This document shows positions 1 to 13,400 of a DNA stretch of 64,000 nucleotides, piece after piece. The DNA comes from Archilochus colubris (taxonomy: Eukaryota; Chordata; Aves; Apodiformes; Trochilidae), in the NCBI GenBank assembly GCA_023079485.1, contig CM041115.1, positions 45,688,305-45,752,304 of the forward strand. Reading direction: 5' to 3'. Position numbers and translations under genes: made by a program. The notes beneath the pieces are model-generated. The model made no database searches, had not been told where the DNA came from, and saw only the letters and a list, made by a program, of their open reading frames with translations. Positions within the stretch are counted from its first letter, which is position 1, and the number at the start of each line of letters is the position of its first letter.

Positions 1-1807
1 CAAGGTTTTAAGCACAGCCCCACAATTACCTTACCATGTTAGAACAGCAAGAATTAAACACCTTCCTGTCTGAAGTAATTGTTTCTCAATGTACAGCTCA
101 TATCTTAATCAGAGGTCCAGAGAAAGAAATAGTTAGCCAAACTCTTTTTAGGTACTTGGTGGACAGGAGGGTGGAAAACTGCCAAGATCTGTTTAGGCAA
201 AGGTACGAAATATTCTGGCACATTCTGATTAAGAAATAAAACAAAGGGGGACTATGTTTCACCTGAGTCCTGTGGGTTTTATAGTCACATGTGCTGTGTC
301 TGTATTCCTGCAAGACGCTGATGTGATTTGCTTAAGAAAAACGTGGTGTGGAATCAGAAATAAAACCATTGTGAAGCATCTAATGACTTAGAAGATTAAA
401 TTTTTACTTGTCAATCTGTGAGCCCTGCTCTCTCAGGCACCCCTTTGCACTACGGGATGATACTAACAAGAAGGGTAAGATGAAGAGGATTGTTCTGCTA
501 CCATTAGTTCTAAATCCTGGGCACCCATAGTAAAAGTGCTGCTGGCAGCGCAGGCAGGGCTGCTAGTCCCTGGGGACCAGTTACTGGAGGAAGGGCAATT
601 AAGCTCTGTACACTCACAGTTGATGATTTTAACCAGAGAACTATTTCCCCCAGGGCAGCACAAAAAATACTGTGCAGCTGCACGAGGAAATACTACAAAA
701 AGATTTGTGCTGTGGCACAACCTGGGAACATACCCGTAGGACTTGAACATGCCCACAAAAAAGAAAACAACTGAAAATCTTTGTGAAAGTGGTATCAGAT
801 GGTGAGCATTTTGCTTGGAGTATATTGTTGGGCAGCATGGCTAAGGGAGGGATACATGCATGGCTGGAAGGCACTGTTGGTTATGATTTATGTTGGTGAG
901 CCACAAGGAGCACGTGGCCTGCAACAAGATGCCTGGCTGAACACATTGTACCCCCTTGCCTTTTCTGCCAGGCAACAGCAGAGAGCCTGCCAAAAAGACA
1001 GAGCTGGCCAGTGTCAGGGAAGGTGAACTATTATGGAAAATCATTGTGAGTACCTTAAAGTAAACAGCAGAGCTCCAACACACTCAGCTGGCAGTCTGCT
1101 GATTCTCCCCAAACCTGAGAAACACCTCTGTCAACAGTCCACAGTTCAAAAATAAAGTGGAAATCTGGTGCAGCTGGGATTAAGGGCATACAGATTTCTG
1201 CAGACGTCTGACATGAGGGTGCAGAGGTGATCAAATCATTGCAATTTGCCTCTGGAAAATTCCTCCTCTGCCTCTACTAGAGAAGAAAAATGTATGGTTT
1301 CTGATGATGAGACCATTGTGTTTTAGTTATTAATATAACAATGTTACTATTAGTTTGTTCTTAGTGCTTGGAGGGGACAAGCAATGTGATGTTTTTCTGG
1401 CAGTTACTTTGGCTCGGAAGCAGGTCCAATTATCGATGGCTGTTCTGCAGTCCTGACCAACAGTTTCCTCAAGAGAAGAACAGTTTCCTTACTCCCTGCT
1501 GTGCCTCTCTTGGTACAGAAATTATAGAATCATAGAATGCTAATGCAGACCATACCAGACTCCTCTTGTGAAGAAGAGTCTGGGATGAACCTCCTGCCAA
1601 GTAGTGATGTTTGGACTGGACATCCTTGGACAGACACCCAGGGAGCAGTCTGAGTGCAGCTGGATCCAGTCTTAACTTCCAGATACACTTCTGTTGAAGT
1701 TCAGACACTGGGTTCTGTCACAGGTTCAGTACATTGCAGCATGAAAGTCCCCCTGAAGAGGGTCCCCACCCATATTTTACCTGTGCCTTTTAAACCCTCG
1801 TTATTGA
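1..1807. other. 3' flank of CBWD, no gene recognised
   Basis: Only short open frames with no family resemblance. A CR1-like ATAGAATCATAGAATG sits at 1525-1540 and may be a very short minus CR1 end. Otherwise unique-looking AT-rich DNA. Confidence 0.6.
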
Positions 1808-2461
1808 CAGGAAGCTGAACATGAGCCAGCAGTGTGCCCAGAAGCCAAGAAGGCCAATGGCATCCTAACCTGTATCAGGAACAGCGTGGCCAGCAGGTCC
1901 AAGGAAGTGATTCTGCCCCTGTACCCAGCACTGGTGAGGCCACACCTCAAGTACTGTGTCCAGTTCTGGGCCCCTCAGTTTAGGAAGGATATCGAGGTCC
2001 TGGAGCAGGTCCAAAGGAGGGCAACCAGGCTGGTGAAGGGACTCGAGCACAGATCCTATGAGGAGAGGCTGAGGGAGCTGGGGCTGTTCAGCCTGGAGGA
2101 GGCTCAGGGGAGACCTCATTGCTCTCTACAACTCTCTGAAAGGAGGGTGTAGCCAGGTGGGGGTTGGTCTCTTTTCCCAGGCAGCACTCTCAGCAAGACA
2201 AGAGGGCATGGTCTTAAGTTGTGCCAGGGGAGGTTTAGGTTGGAGATTAGAAAGAATTTCTTTATGGAGAGGGTGATCAAGCATTGGAATGGGCTGCCCA
2301 GGGAAGTAGTGGATTCTCCGTCCCTGGAGATATTGAAAAAGAGACTGGATGTGGCACTCAGTGCCATGGTCTGGTAACTGCAGCGGTAGTGGACCAAGGG
2401 TTGGACTTGATGATCTCTGAGGTCCCTTCCAACCCAGCCAATTCTATGATTCTATGATTCT
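1808..2461 (+). mobile_element. CR1 LINE, 5'-truncated, 3' tail intact
   Basis: Encodes the end of the CR1 reverse transcriptase ([50 protein letters not shown]), followed by the typical 3'UTR. It ends in CCAATTCTATGATTCTATGA, the avian octamer tail. Frame is broken near its end by a frameshift after LFSLEEA. Non-autonomous and old. Confidence 0.93.
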
Positions 2462-4372
2462 AACATGTACCTGCACTTGTTGAGGCAATGTGCATACAAC
2501 CATTCATCCCGTTATCTTCTACAGCAATTACATCTTTCCTTTCTGATTGGTTCTATCCTTCTCTGAGGGTCCCCGGTCACCATCAGTCAATTCACATCAG
2601 GATAGTTCTTCAACAACCCAATTTTTCCAACTTGTTTCAGTCACTCCATCTTACCATTTTGTAAGATCATTTTGTGTAATTATCCCATTGTGTACATTTG
2701 TTTCAGTATTCTTATAGGTGACAAAGTAAAAATTCAACTAAAGGTCAATCACAGTAGTTCATCTAAAGCTCTTAAAGTTAATAATAACCTCTAAAGTGTA
2801 GTAACAAGCATCAAGCACAATATTACCATTCCTGCACTTGCATATAATAGAAAATTATAGAATTTTGGTAGCAGTTGGCGACCATCTGAGAAGACAATCT
2901 GTGACACCATCAGTCTGTTTAAGGTACATCTCTCAAAGATAATTGGTCTCCTGCAAGATTCTTCTGCATGTGCTTTCAACTTCATCTTTTGTTTCAACTG
3001 CACTGAAATTCACTGCTCTTCTGTTGTTCTCCAGGTAGAATGGCTCCTTTCTCCACCGTCTTGAATTCTGGTTTCAATTGGCCCCCTCCCTGTCATCTGG
3101 TCCTGACTTACTGTCATGGGGGGGGATTGCTTCAGTGCTTCTACTGTATTACACTATCCTTAGTACTTTTCCAAGTAACAAGTTAATTAGAGTTCAACAA
3201 TACCTAGGGCCTAGCATGGCCAAGCTCTAAATGTCTAGCTGCAAGCAAACCCAGCATTTATTTTAAGCTCTCATCACCCTCCTGACTAGCCTGCTCCCAC
3301 CCCCCAAGCATCCCTTAGCCACCACCAGCCAGGACAAGGTTGACTGATCCCCACCTGCTCCCTCTGGCCTCCTGCAAATCACTGTAACCTAGTTCCAGTT
3401 CCTTGAAGAAGGGCATCCTTGATATAACTGCCAGCAACATAAATACCAGAAGCATCCAAGCAATCAGTTAACTACAGGCAGCTCTTACTGGAGCTCTGTC
3501 ACTAATCCCACTCTTTTCATTTTGGCATGACACAAGAATGAGACTTGGTACCCCAGGCATGACACGTAAGAATAGACCGTAAAAAGTCAGTTAAATAAAT
3601 ATCAAAAGTCAGTTAAATAAATATCAAAGAAAGCCAAACCAGCAACCTTCTTTAAAGAGGGGGATATAGCCCTTGGCTATGTTAGCAGTGTCATGATACG
3701 TGAACAGGGTAAGAGGTGGATGAGGCAGGGAGGGGTCCTGACAACCAGACTGTAGAAGAACATAACCTCACCCTGCTTGGGACTCCCTCTGTCCCAGCAT
3801 CTTAAGCCCCTGCTTTCCACGTCTCTTTAGTTTCATTTATACAACAGGTTTATCAGTACCTGTGAAGGATGTATGCATACAAAACGAAAGAAAATTACAG
3901 AACAAGTGGAAAGAGATGGAAGACATTTTAATAGTAGAGAGTAAATAATTTTCCATGTGCTTACATCACAGGGAGTAATTGCTGTTATTTGCAGTGGTAA
4001 AACACAGTCAGTTGAAGGAAGCACTAGGCTTTGAACATATTTACCATATTCCTACTGCACAGGGTAGGAATTTTGCCTCTTTTGTCTGTCTCCATTTCTG
4101 CGCATGTAAACGATGTTACTAGCATAACTGACATAAACCAAATACAAAATAGTGAAACTCTTTGTGTTTGGTTCTAGACTGTAAGAGTTAATCTGTAAAC
4201 AGTAGGTCAGTTGGGATCCTTATAAGGACTTCAGAGTTTAACTGCTGTGTACACTGCAAGACAAAAAAACAAGTAATATACTGCATATATCGCATGTCAT
4301 TCAGTATTTGTATTTTCTCTCATACAAAGCTTGCAGGGTTAAGCAGATACTTCATGTTTTCTGTAGCTGATG
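2462..4372. other. Probable CBWD 3'UTR and intergenic DNA
   Basis: The CBWD 3'UTR should extend leftward from 4372. Candidate poly(A) signals on the gene strand are ATTAAA (plus 3927-3932) and AATAAA (plus 3257-3262). Neither can be confirmed. 3060-3780 is somewhat GC-richer and of unknown origin. Confidence 0.45.
3582..3625. repeat. Perfect 22-bp tandem duplication
   Basis: Two identical 22-bp units abut at 3582-3603 and 3604-3625 (unit begins AAAAGTCAGTTAAATAAATA). They lie downstream of CBWD. Confidence 0.95.
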
Positions 4373-4446
4373 TCAACTGTTCCCTTGTTTCTCTCTCATA
4401 GTGGCTATGAATACTTCTTTGATGGTCTCCTTATCCAAGTTTCTGC
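4373..4446 (-). CDS. CBWD1: CBWD exon 15 (terminal coding exon, TGA stop)
   Basis: Encodes [20 protein letters not shown] and QGNS before TGA at 4375-4373. The acceptor is CTCCAAAG. The human tail after this point is about 10 residues longer, so the stop is early compared with mammals. Whether this is bird-wide cannot be judged here. Confidence 0.93.
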
Positions 4447-7400
4447 CTTTGGAGAGAAATAAATTGGTTAATTTTATTTTACAGTGCAGTACAAAAATGC
4501 ATGCAAGTAGAAACCTGAAAATCTTCTCAAAGAAAACATTTATTATACTGATCAGTGAAAACAGAGCAGTACTAAAGTTAAGCTGCAAGTAACTGTAGAT
4601 TTTATACGCTACAACGGACTTAAACCTCTACAAGTAAGGGAAAGGAGGTTTTTTTGTAACAAAAACAGTTTGCAAAGGAGAGAGTAATGCAAAGGAAGTA
4701 AGAAATGTACAGCCTCAGCATTACAAGCTTTTCAGTAATAAAAAACTGATTTTACACATTTTAATGGCTATCACTACCTTCTGTACAGTTACTGAATACT
4801 TTAATCAAACATTCAAATAATTCCCATACCCATATTCCTAATTATGGATTTTTAAAAATAACATTAAATATTCCAGCCTACCTAAATTAAATATTTCCAA
4901 CCTATTCCAACCTAATATTCCTCCATCATATAGAACTGACAGAGGTCTGGATGGATAAACCTTTGACTGAAGGTTACAGTGAACATACTCTCTGTCCTTA
5001 CTCCGAGCAGTTTAGGCTGGTTTCTTCTCACTGGATAAGCCACAGAACTACATGATGAAAGAACACCTCCTTAATGCTAAACAAGGAGATATGTTTTTTC
5101 TTCTTACCTATTAAGACCACTCTATTTGTTCTCTTTTCATCTTCTTTCCAGGCTACAGCGGTCTCTTCCAGATCATAGAGTTCATGGACACCTTGGACTA
5201 TCACCTGATGAGATTTGCCTTGAATAGATACCAGTCCCTTTTCAGAAAAATAACTGTTAGGATATAGATATAGAAACAAACCTTAAAAAATGAAATATGT
5301 AAGCGAAAGGGAAAACAACCTTTGAAACTATCTCAAGTAGGGAAAAGTATTCCTGGCAACTATGCACCAGTTCGTCAAAATAACCATGTAGTAACCATGA
5401 TCACTTCTACTCACAACATCCATTTACACATCTATTTTTTTACAGACTCATCATTAGACTTTACCATATTGTGTATTCAGTTCCTACAAACCTACAGTTT
5501 GGTCAGTAACTAGCATGTCTGAGCAAAAATACAATGTCTATGCTACTATGCCACTTCAAATATTTCTATGGTGTATAATTTATGTGTCTATGAAAGACTG
5601 CATATCAAAGGTGAAGTACAATAATATGTTTTATTTCAGATTACTCTGATTTCCCTCTCATGCTCAGCATTTTCACTATTCTGAAACAGAATCTTTGAAT
5701 ACTTGAAAAAGAACAAACACTTGCAAGGTAAAATGAATAGAAACAGAATTAGAAAGAATTACTGTCACAGCAAACCCACTGACCCACTCGGCAAATGTTA
5801 TATTAAAAGAAATTTCATCACTTCATGTAAAACTTTGTAAAATATTCTAACGAATCACATTCTGTAAAACATGCCATGCTTCTCCAACGGGAAAAATAAA
5901 GAATTAAAAATATTTCATGTAAGAAGGTCTGTATTTGACACATTAGTTAGAATTCTATGACTACCACTGCTAAAAGGATTACAAGTTCAGGTAAAACATA
6001 AAGCTAAAAGCAATATAATTTGGAAACCATTCTTTAATTAGCTGTGTTCATTTGCTTTGGTATATTTGTGACTGAGAAAGCACACAGATTATCAGAGGCC
6101 TTATACCTCCTAAAGAACTACTCTGATTCAATGGTCAATACAACAGAAATGTGGATAGCAGTACTGTTTCCAGACAGTTTAACATGCATCAGTGGCTATT
6201 TTATTTGGTTTGTCAGAAAGAGAAAGTGAAGGATACTCTCATTTTGTAACTGAGAGGGCAAGAATATTACCTTTCTTCCAATGAGATGAAAATAATCATG
6301 CTGCTATCCTCGACACACAACTGTCCTCAGAAAACAAACCAGAGCATATTTTCTTGTGTTTCTTACAGCCTAACAAAGAACAGACTTGATTCTAATTTTT
6401 AAATTATTTACTTGGCTGCCTGGTGTATGAAAAATAAAAATAAATCCTAAACTGTCACCTACACTCCTCTCAAAACCACGCAACTGAAAACACATGAAGT
6501 GCCCACTAAGACAAATCCTTTCAGGCTGCATATTTTAAGCTGCAGTCTGACAGCCTCTGCTTATTATGCTAACAATTCTAATTATGGATAGCAATCTATA
6601 GTTACAACCCAGATAAGGAGATACATATGTGATATAGATGGAAACTTCCAAAGCAGTGGAGGTGAAAAATGACAAAGTAATTTAATGTCCCAATTATTAG
6701 CTCTGACACTGATGTATGGAATCGTACACATTCCCTCTCAATTAAAAACAAGTTGGAACAATGTTTGCTTCTGTCAGCTGCCTCCTTCTGAGTTATTCCA
6801 ACAGCCAGCAGCTACCAACTTGTCTCTACACACAACAATGACAAAATGCTTGTCTCCATTTCGTCTGCCCCACAGAGATCCAGTAGCACCTTTGATAGGT
6901 CTGTAACTGACAGATATTCCTGGTTTTTAGCTGTAAAAGAGGAAAAGCACAGAACAAAGAATTTGGTAACTTCTGACTAACCTTCAATCTTATAACATCC
7001 ATGGTGTGTCCAGTTTTATCCTTCACATTCTTCTCCCACAGAAGATTCTATGAAAAGAAAAATAAATCCATAAACAGAATGGCATGGGACAATTTTCTAT
7101 AAAGTACCATCATGATTTTTCAGTTGACAGTGGTGTATTACTTACCTGAATGAAGAGATTCAAGTTTTCTTCTTTTACATTTCCTGGAACTTCAAATGTT
7201 ACTGTAATTATGCCCTGAAATTAGAAAGATCCACTTACTTTTATCAAACTGAAAAAGCATTTAATTACATTACTTTCCAAAAGTGTTCTTTATACCTTAA
7301 CTTGATAGAAAAGCAACAACATACCAATGTCACATTAGGAAAAAATTTTTTTTCCATTTCAGTTCTGCTCCAGTTTGCAATATTACAGTATACTTTCTTA

Positions 7401-10400
7401 TTGTCTGTGTGTGCACTTAAGGGGCGCAAGTGATAGCTTAATGCCATCAGCTTCTATCCTGCAATTCTTTGCTGATATGGCTGACATTTCTTCTCAAAGA
7501 AGGCTTAAGAATTTCAGTTCTCATAGGCTAGTAAGATCAATCTTTCAAATATGTTTAGGAATGCTGCTTTCTTGGCATACTGATCTTTGCCACAATTTCT
7601 GATCTTCACCACAATTCTACCAGACAAAAATTAAACAATCTATTTTTCATCTACCTGTACTCTCCTGCTACAAAAAGCTTTTTATGAATAGACTGGGTAG
7701 GAATAGATTCCGAAAATAAAGATGTCTGAAGTGATGTTTAATTCTATCATCATTATAGTAATAAATTGATGATGGTGGTGGTAATAATACTGCTACTATT
7801 TGTAAAAATATGGGTTGGAAATTATTATTGCTGTTGTTGTTGTTGTTATTGTTATTCTTGTTGTTGTTGTTGTTATTATTGTTATTAAATAAAGGGAATA
7901 ATGTGTCTTAAACTTATTTTTGTCATTCCAGCATCTCAATGGAATAGAAGATACAGAGAATTAATTTTTGTATGACCTAAAATTCTTTCAAATTGTCACT
8001 GCTTTCAGATGACTAGTCTAACTTACAGCAAAGCATATACCAACCATTTCAGTTGGAAAGGAACTACTACAACAATCATCTATCCCAACTGCCAGACCAA
8101 TCCAGGGATGAACAAAAGCCAACGCATTTTGTTGGGGGCACTGTCCAAATGCCTCTCAAACACTGACAGACTTGGGGTATTGACCACCCCTCCAGGAAGC
8201 CTCTTCCTGTGTCCCACCCCATCAGTAAAGAAACACTTCCTCATGTGCAGTCTAAACCTCCCATGGAGCAGATCTGAATTATTCAGATCACTGAATACCA
8301 GGGAGAAGAGATCAACAACTCCTTCTCCACATTCCCACCTCAGGAAGCTGTAGAGAGCAATGAGGCTGCCCCTCAGCCTCCTTTTCTCCAAACTAGACAG
8401 AGTCCTTAGCTGCTTCTCATAGGACACGCCTCCCATCCCTTCCACCAGCTTTGCTGTCCTCTAGATGCATTCAAAGACCTCCACATTCTTCTATTTAAAC
8501 TGTGGGGCCCAGAACTGCACACCAGTTTTCAAGGTGTAGCTGCACCAACACTCAATACAGTGGGATAATCACCTCTTTGGACTGGCTGCTGATGCTGTGT
8601 TTGATGCACCCCAGGCTGCCCTCTTGGCTAATGACTCACACTAAGCTTGTTGTTGACCAGCAGCCCCAGGTCCCTTTCTGCAGGGCCATGCTCCTGCCAT
8701 TCCTTGCCCAGTTTATACTTGTGCCAGGTACAGAATCTGGCATTCGGACTTGTTAAAGATTAAACCATTGCCAAATGCTCCAACAAGAACTTGTAGCTTA
8801 CTGCAAGAGAAGTGTTCTGCTCTCATTTATGTCTCAGTTGTCTCAACAGCTATCTCAGAATTGTAGGTGTTGAACTAAACAATAAAAATGAATCCTTACT
8901 GTTTCCTACTGGTCAAATGGCTCCATACTAGAACTACAACAACACTTTCCTTAACAGTACAAGTATGCTGTCTCATAACACTCAGGAAGGTTTCTATTAA
9001 CTTCTTTTCTACTTCAGGGATCACAGAATCACAGAATAATAGAATGGTTTAGATTAGAAGGGACTGTAAGGACCACCTAGTTCCAACACCACTGCCATGG
9101 GCAGGGACACCTCCCACTAGACCAAATTTCTCAAGGCTCCATCCAACCTGGCCTTGAACACTTCCAGGTAAGGGGCATCCAAAACTTCCCTAGGCAACCT
9201 GTGCCAGTGTCTCATCACCCTTACACTGAAGAATTTCTTCTTAATGCCTAACCTAAATCTACCCACTTCCAGCTTGAAACCATTCAACTGAATTTTTTTT
9301 TTTTTTTTTTGGCATAGATGTGCTTACAACGGATACTTACATGATTGATACTTAGTTTATAACCCTGAAGGACCTTGTAAAAAAAAAAAACAAACACTTA
9401 AGCAATAATTTTGGCAGTTACCTTATCTAGATGTGCTTGTGTTGTCCTTACATGCTCAAGCTTTTTCTGCAAACTGAAAATAGGTGAAGTTAAATGTCAC
9501 GTTTGAGTAGTATGGACCAAATGTCATTATTTCCAAATTTAAATAAAGTCTTTAGTATTGCAGGTCAAAACTAAAATATCAAAGACAGACTGTATAGTCA
9601 GAATGAGCTTCAACTAATAAGTAATTTTTATTCTCAAAATAGATATGCTTTATTATTTGACTTTATCTAGTTAATGACTTGAGTTAGAACATTACATTTT
9701 TTAAAATATAAAAGTAATTATAATAATAATCTGCAGTATCCCTGGAATTTTAAGTATTTATACTTCAAGAAGTACAACATCCTGGATATTCCTTTGCGTA
9801 AGGACAAAAGGCAAATTAAATCATTAAAGCACGTAGAAAAAAATCACTAGAATCTCTTTATTAGGAATTGATTTTCTGAAAATATTTTAGAAGGATGTTT
9901 TGAAAAACAAGAAAAAAAAACCCCAAACTTATAAAGCTGCTGCTTTTCCCAACTGTTTATTCTCTCCTTTTCTTTACAATTACCCCAGCAGTCCTTGATC
10001 TCTTTGCTGAACAGATTCAGCATGTGAACAGAAAGCCTTTCTCCCCTTGCCTCCAATCTTACTTTTCCAGTCACCCAGCACACTTAGTTCACATTGGGCA
10101 TTAAAAAAAAAATACAGAACACAACAATACAAAACAAAACAAACCACACACAAATATGGAACTACACACACATATGGAACACAGCAACCAGAATTTTCAG
10201 TGTCTGTGTTTTTGTGGAACCTCAGTCCCTCATTGTTTTCTGTAAAAACTAAGGCAGCCTCCAGTTCAACGTGATGTGAAATAAGAAAAATTTTGAAATC
10301 CTTTAAATTTTAAGAGAATCAAAAGAGTGTACACATTTGCTCTACTTCTACTATGAAAGCAAAACTTGTACTTTGGGAAAAAAACAACCAACCATGCACA

Positions 10401-13400
10401 CTCTGGTTCATTTCACTTCGCAAAGTCAAAAAGCTTTTTTTGTATGTATTTGAAATTGGAAAAACTCTCAGTCTCAGATTACCACTTATGAGAATTTTGA
10501 GTAAACAAGAATTTCTAACAGAAATTCAGATGCAATTTTGAGCCCGAATTCACATGTGTGTATTTCATCCATGTGTTTATACAATGGATATTATTTTTAA
10601 CAAAAGACAGTGAAATTGTTACCATACCTTATTCCAGACAAACTGTCAAAAGCATGCAGGTCCAGGACATTGGAGAGATCAACTCTAAAAAGAGAAAGAA
10701 AAAGAAGAAGAAAATGGAAAAGGAAAGATGAAAAAGAGGAAGAAAAAGAGGAAGAAAAAGAGGAAGAAAAAGAGGAAGAAAAAGAGGAAGAAAAAGAGGA
10801 AGAAAAAGAGGAAGAAAAAGAGGAAGAAAAAGAGGAAGAAAAAGAGGAAGAAAAAGAGGAAAGAGGAAAGAGGAAAGAGAGAAATGAGAAAAGAGAAAAG
10901 AGAAAAGAGAAAAGAGAAAAGAGAAAAGAGAAAAGAGAAAAGAGAAAAGAGAAAAGAGAAAAGAGAAAAGAGAAAAGAGAAAAGAGAAAAGAGAAAAGAG
11001 GAAAAAAGAAAAAAGAAAAAAGGAAAAAGAAAAGAGGAAAAAGAAAAAAGAAAAGAGGAAAAAGAAAAAAGAAAGGAGAAAAAAGAAAAGAGAAAAAAGA
11101 AAAAAGAAAAAAGAAAAAAGAAAAAAGAAAAAAGAAAAAAGAAAAAAGAAAAAAGAAAAAAGAAAAAAGAAAAAAGAAAAAAGAAAAAAGAAAAAAGAGA
11201 AAAGAGAAAAAAGAAAAAAAGAAAGAAGAAAAAAGAAAAAAGAAGAAAAAAGAAGAAAAAAGAAGAAAAAAGAAGAAAAAAGAAGAAAAAAGAAGAAAAA
11301 AGAAGAAAAAAGAAGAAAAAAGAAGAAAAAAGAAGAAAAAAGAAAAAAGAAAAAAGCTTTTTATTTTTGGTATATTAAATTATTGTGTATACTTAAACAT
11401 TTTTAATGGTTCTTATGCTTGTTTTTGTGTGTTATCATGCTAATGGCATCAAACCTTAGCCTTAGTTTTAGATGATGGTGGTTGATATTGTCTGCTACAA
11501 GGAAATGCAGTTTTTATTTACACAGTAATATGTAAGCACAGAAACATCATTTTAAAAAGCACAGTAAAACACAAAGTATTTCCAAGAAAAAAAATTAATT
11601 CTTCGTACTGGATGCCTGCATAATAACTGATTTTCACTAAATGAGAAATTCTTCCTATTACTATTACTCAGATCATCTTAATAGAGATCACCTAGTTCCA
11701 ACCTGCCCACCATGGGCAGGGACATTTCCCAACAGACCAGACTGGTCAAAGCCTCACTCAATCTGCTCTTGAACTTTCTCTTTCCTCCTTGAACAAAATA
11801 ATCCTTATAAACCAAGATGACAGTCACTACAGAGAATGCTTTTCATCATGTAACTGTACAGGGACTGATGTCCCTGCAAATACCATTTCCATTTAATTCC
11901 TTATTTAAGATGAAATCTGACTCAGTATCCCAATGAAAAATAGCAAAACCAATGCTATTACTTTTCTTCCTTATTTTTCCCTCCTTATGATTTTTACTAA
12001 CTACCTGGTACTGCTTTAAAGGTAATTTTACAGTAACAACTTGTCTGCAGCAGCCATCCTATGGGAGAAGTATCTTCACATTGACACAGCAGGGAAAAAA
12101 ACATCTGGTGCGCATGATCCGTAATCAGCTCAGATACAACTCAGCCTTATCAGCTGCCCTTCCTGTTACAAAATCTGGTTAACAAGTTACAAGAAAATTC
12201 TGAATTTCTACCTAGGACACTACCTTTAAAAATCTGCAACATTGTTTAATACCCTGAAGTCAATAAAACTACCTCTACAGCAGTATTTTTCAACAACTTT
12301 CAGAATGCTGTAACTCCATAAATGGCAACATGAAATGCAAATGCTTTGTTAATTAAAAGCTGTATTCATTTTAAACTTAGAACAAAATGTAGGGTTTGGA
12401 AAAAGTAATGCACAAACTTTTGTAAAATCTACTTGTCAGGTAAACAAGAAATATTTATGTTTTTATTGCAAAGTCCAAGAAATCCCACTAGTGATAAGCT
12501 CTGTAAGATAAGCTACATCTTAATAGTTGGGTTTTTTTTAATTAGTTATGCACTAAAGTACAGGGTGTGAACAGTAACAAAGAAAAATACATTTTTACTT
12601 CTTTTAAAAAAATTCCTTTACCTAAATGCTTATTAGTGAAATAAATACTGAGTTAAATATTTCTAATTCAATAGTTTTCCTTTAACCAAACTGATCTAAT
12701 AGCATACTTAATCTGTCAGAAAAGAAGGATCTGGTACCTAGTAATAGTGGCCATTTAATACCTTGATCTTTGTGTCTCTAGAATTTTTACAAGTCCATTT
12801 ATTGACCTAAAATAGAGAAACCAAAAGTTAGATAAAAATGCAACCATAATACATTGCTTGAGCACTTTAACCATCAAAATCATCATGGCACCATTATAAC
12901 CCCAACTCTGGTACGAGCCTGAACAAAGCAAGAGACACTCCAACAACACTACATTTTTATTACTTTTTCATACTCAAAGTAAGGGGAACTTCACAAGTTC
13001 TAACAACAAAATAGTACTAAGTAAGAACAGTGTTTTCCTATGTAGGGCTCCTCATGTTATACTCTGGTGGGTGTCAGCATTTTTATTTTTAGAATATAAA
13101 TCACCAATAATGTTTCAAAGAGTTTCAAAATGTTAGTGTTTCATTTTGGTTATCATGGTACTGAGGCAAAAAGATTTTCATCAAGACTTTGATCATTAAT
13201 TTGATTCAGATCATTGGTTCTTTTACAGCCAAGACCACAGGCAGTATGATTTTTGGTACTTCCTCCATACAACTTTGTATTCACTAGTGAACTCATATCT
13301 ACTAGATGACTTTTTTTCCCTGAAGTTAATTCAGAAAAATAGGAACAGATGCCAAAAAATGTAAGAACATGGACACTTAAGACAAAAGCCTTAGTAAGTA

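Noticed and set aside
1525..1715. Possible minus-strand CR1 end or another repeat
   Set aside because: Only about 16 bp match the CR1 tail. The rest does not follow the CR1 3'UTR, so it is left unassigned.
1832..2152. 106-codon frame resembling a protein gene
   Set aside because: It is the C-terminal end of CR1 reverse transcriptase within a truncated LINE, not a host gene.
3060..3790. Possible old LTR or retroviral remnant downstream of CBWD
   Set aside because: GC-richer than its surroundings, but I could not find paired LTR ends, a primer-binding site, a polypurine tract or coding remnants.
8080..8445. 121-codon frame in CBWD intron 11
   Set aside because: Explained by the minus-strand CR1 element.
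9293..9310. Run of 18 T beside a CR1 fragment, as a possible retrocopy poly(A) tail
   Set aside because: No adjacent gene-derived sequence or target-site duplication was seen. CR1 does not use poly(A) tails, so it is probably a simple repeat.
10610..11443. Long open frames of 277 and 216 codons made of Glu/Lys/Arg
   Set aside because: They are translations of the homopurine microsatellite on the strand opposite to CBWD. A purine-only run cannot contain TAA, TAG-free frames are forced, and there is no gene context.
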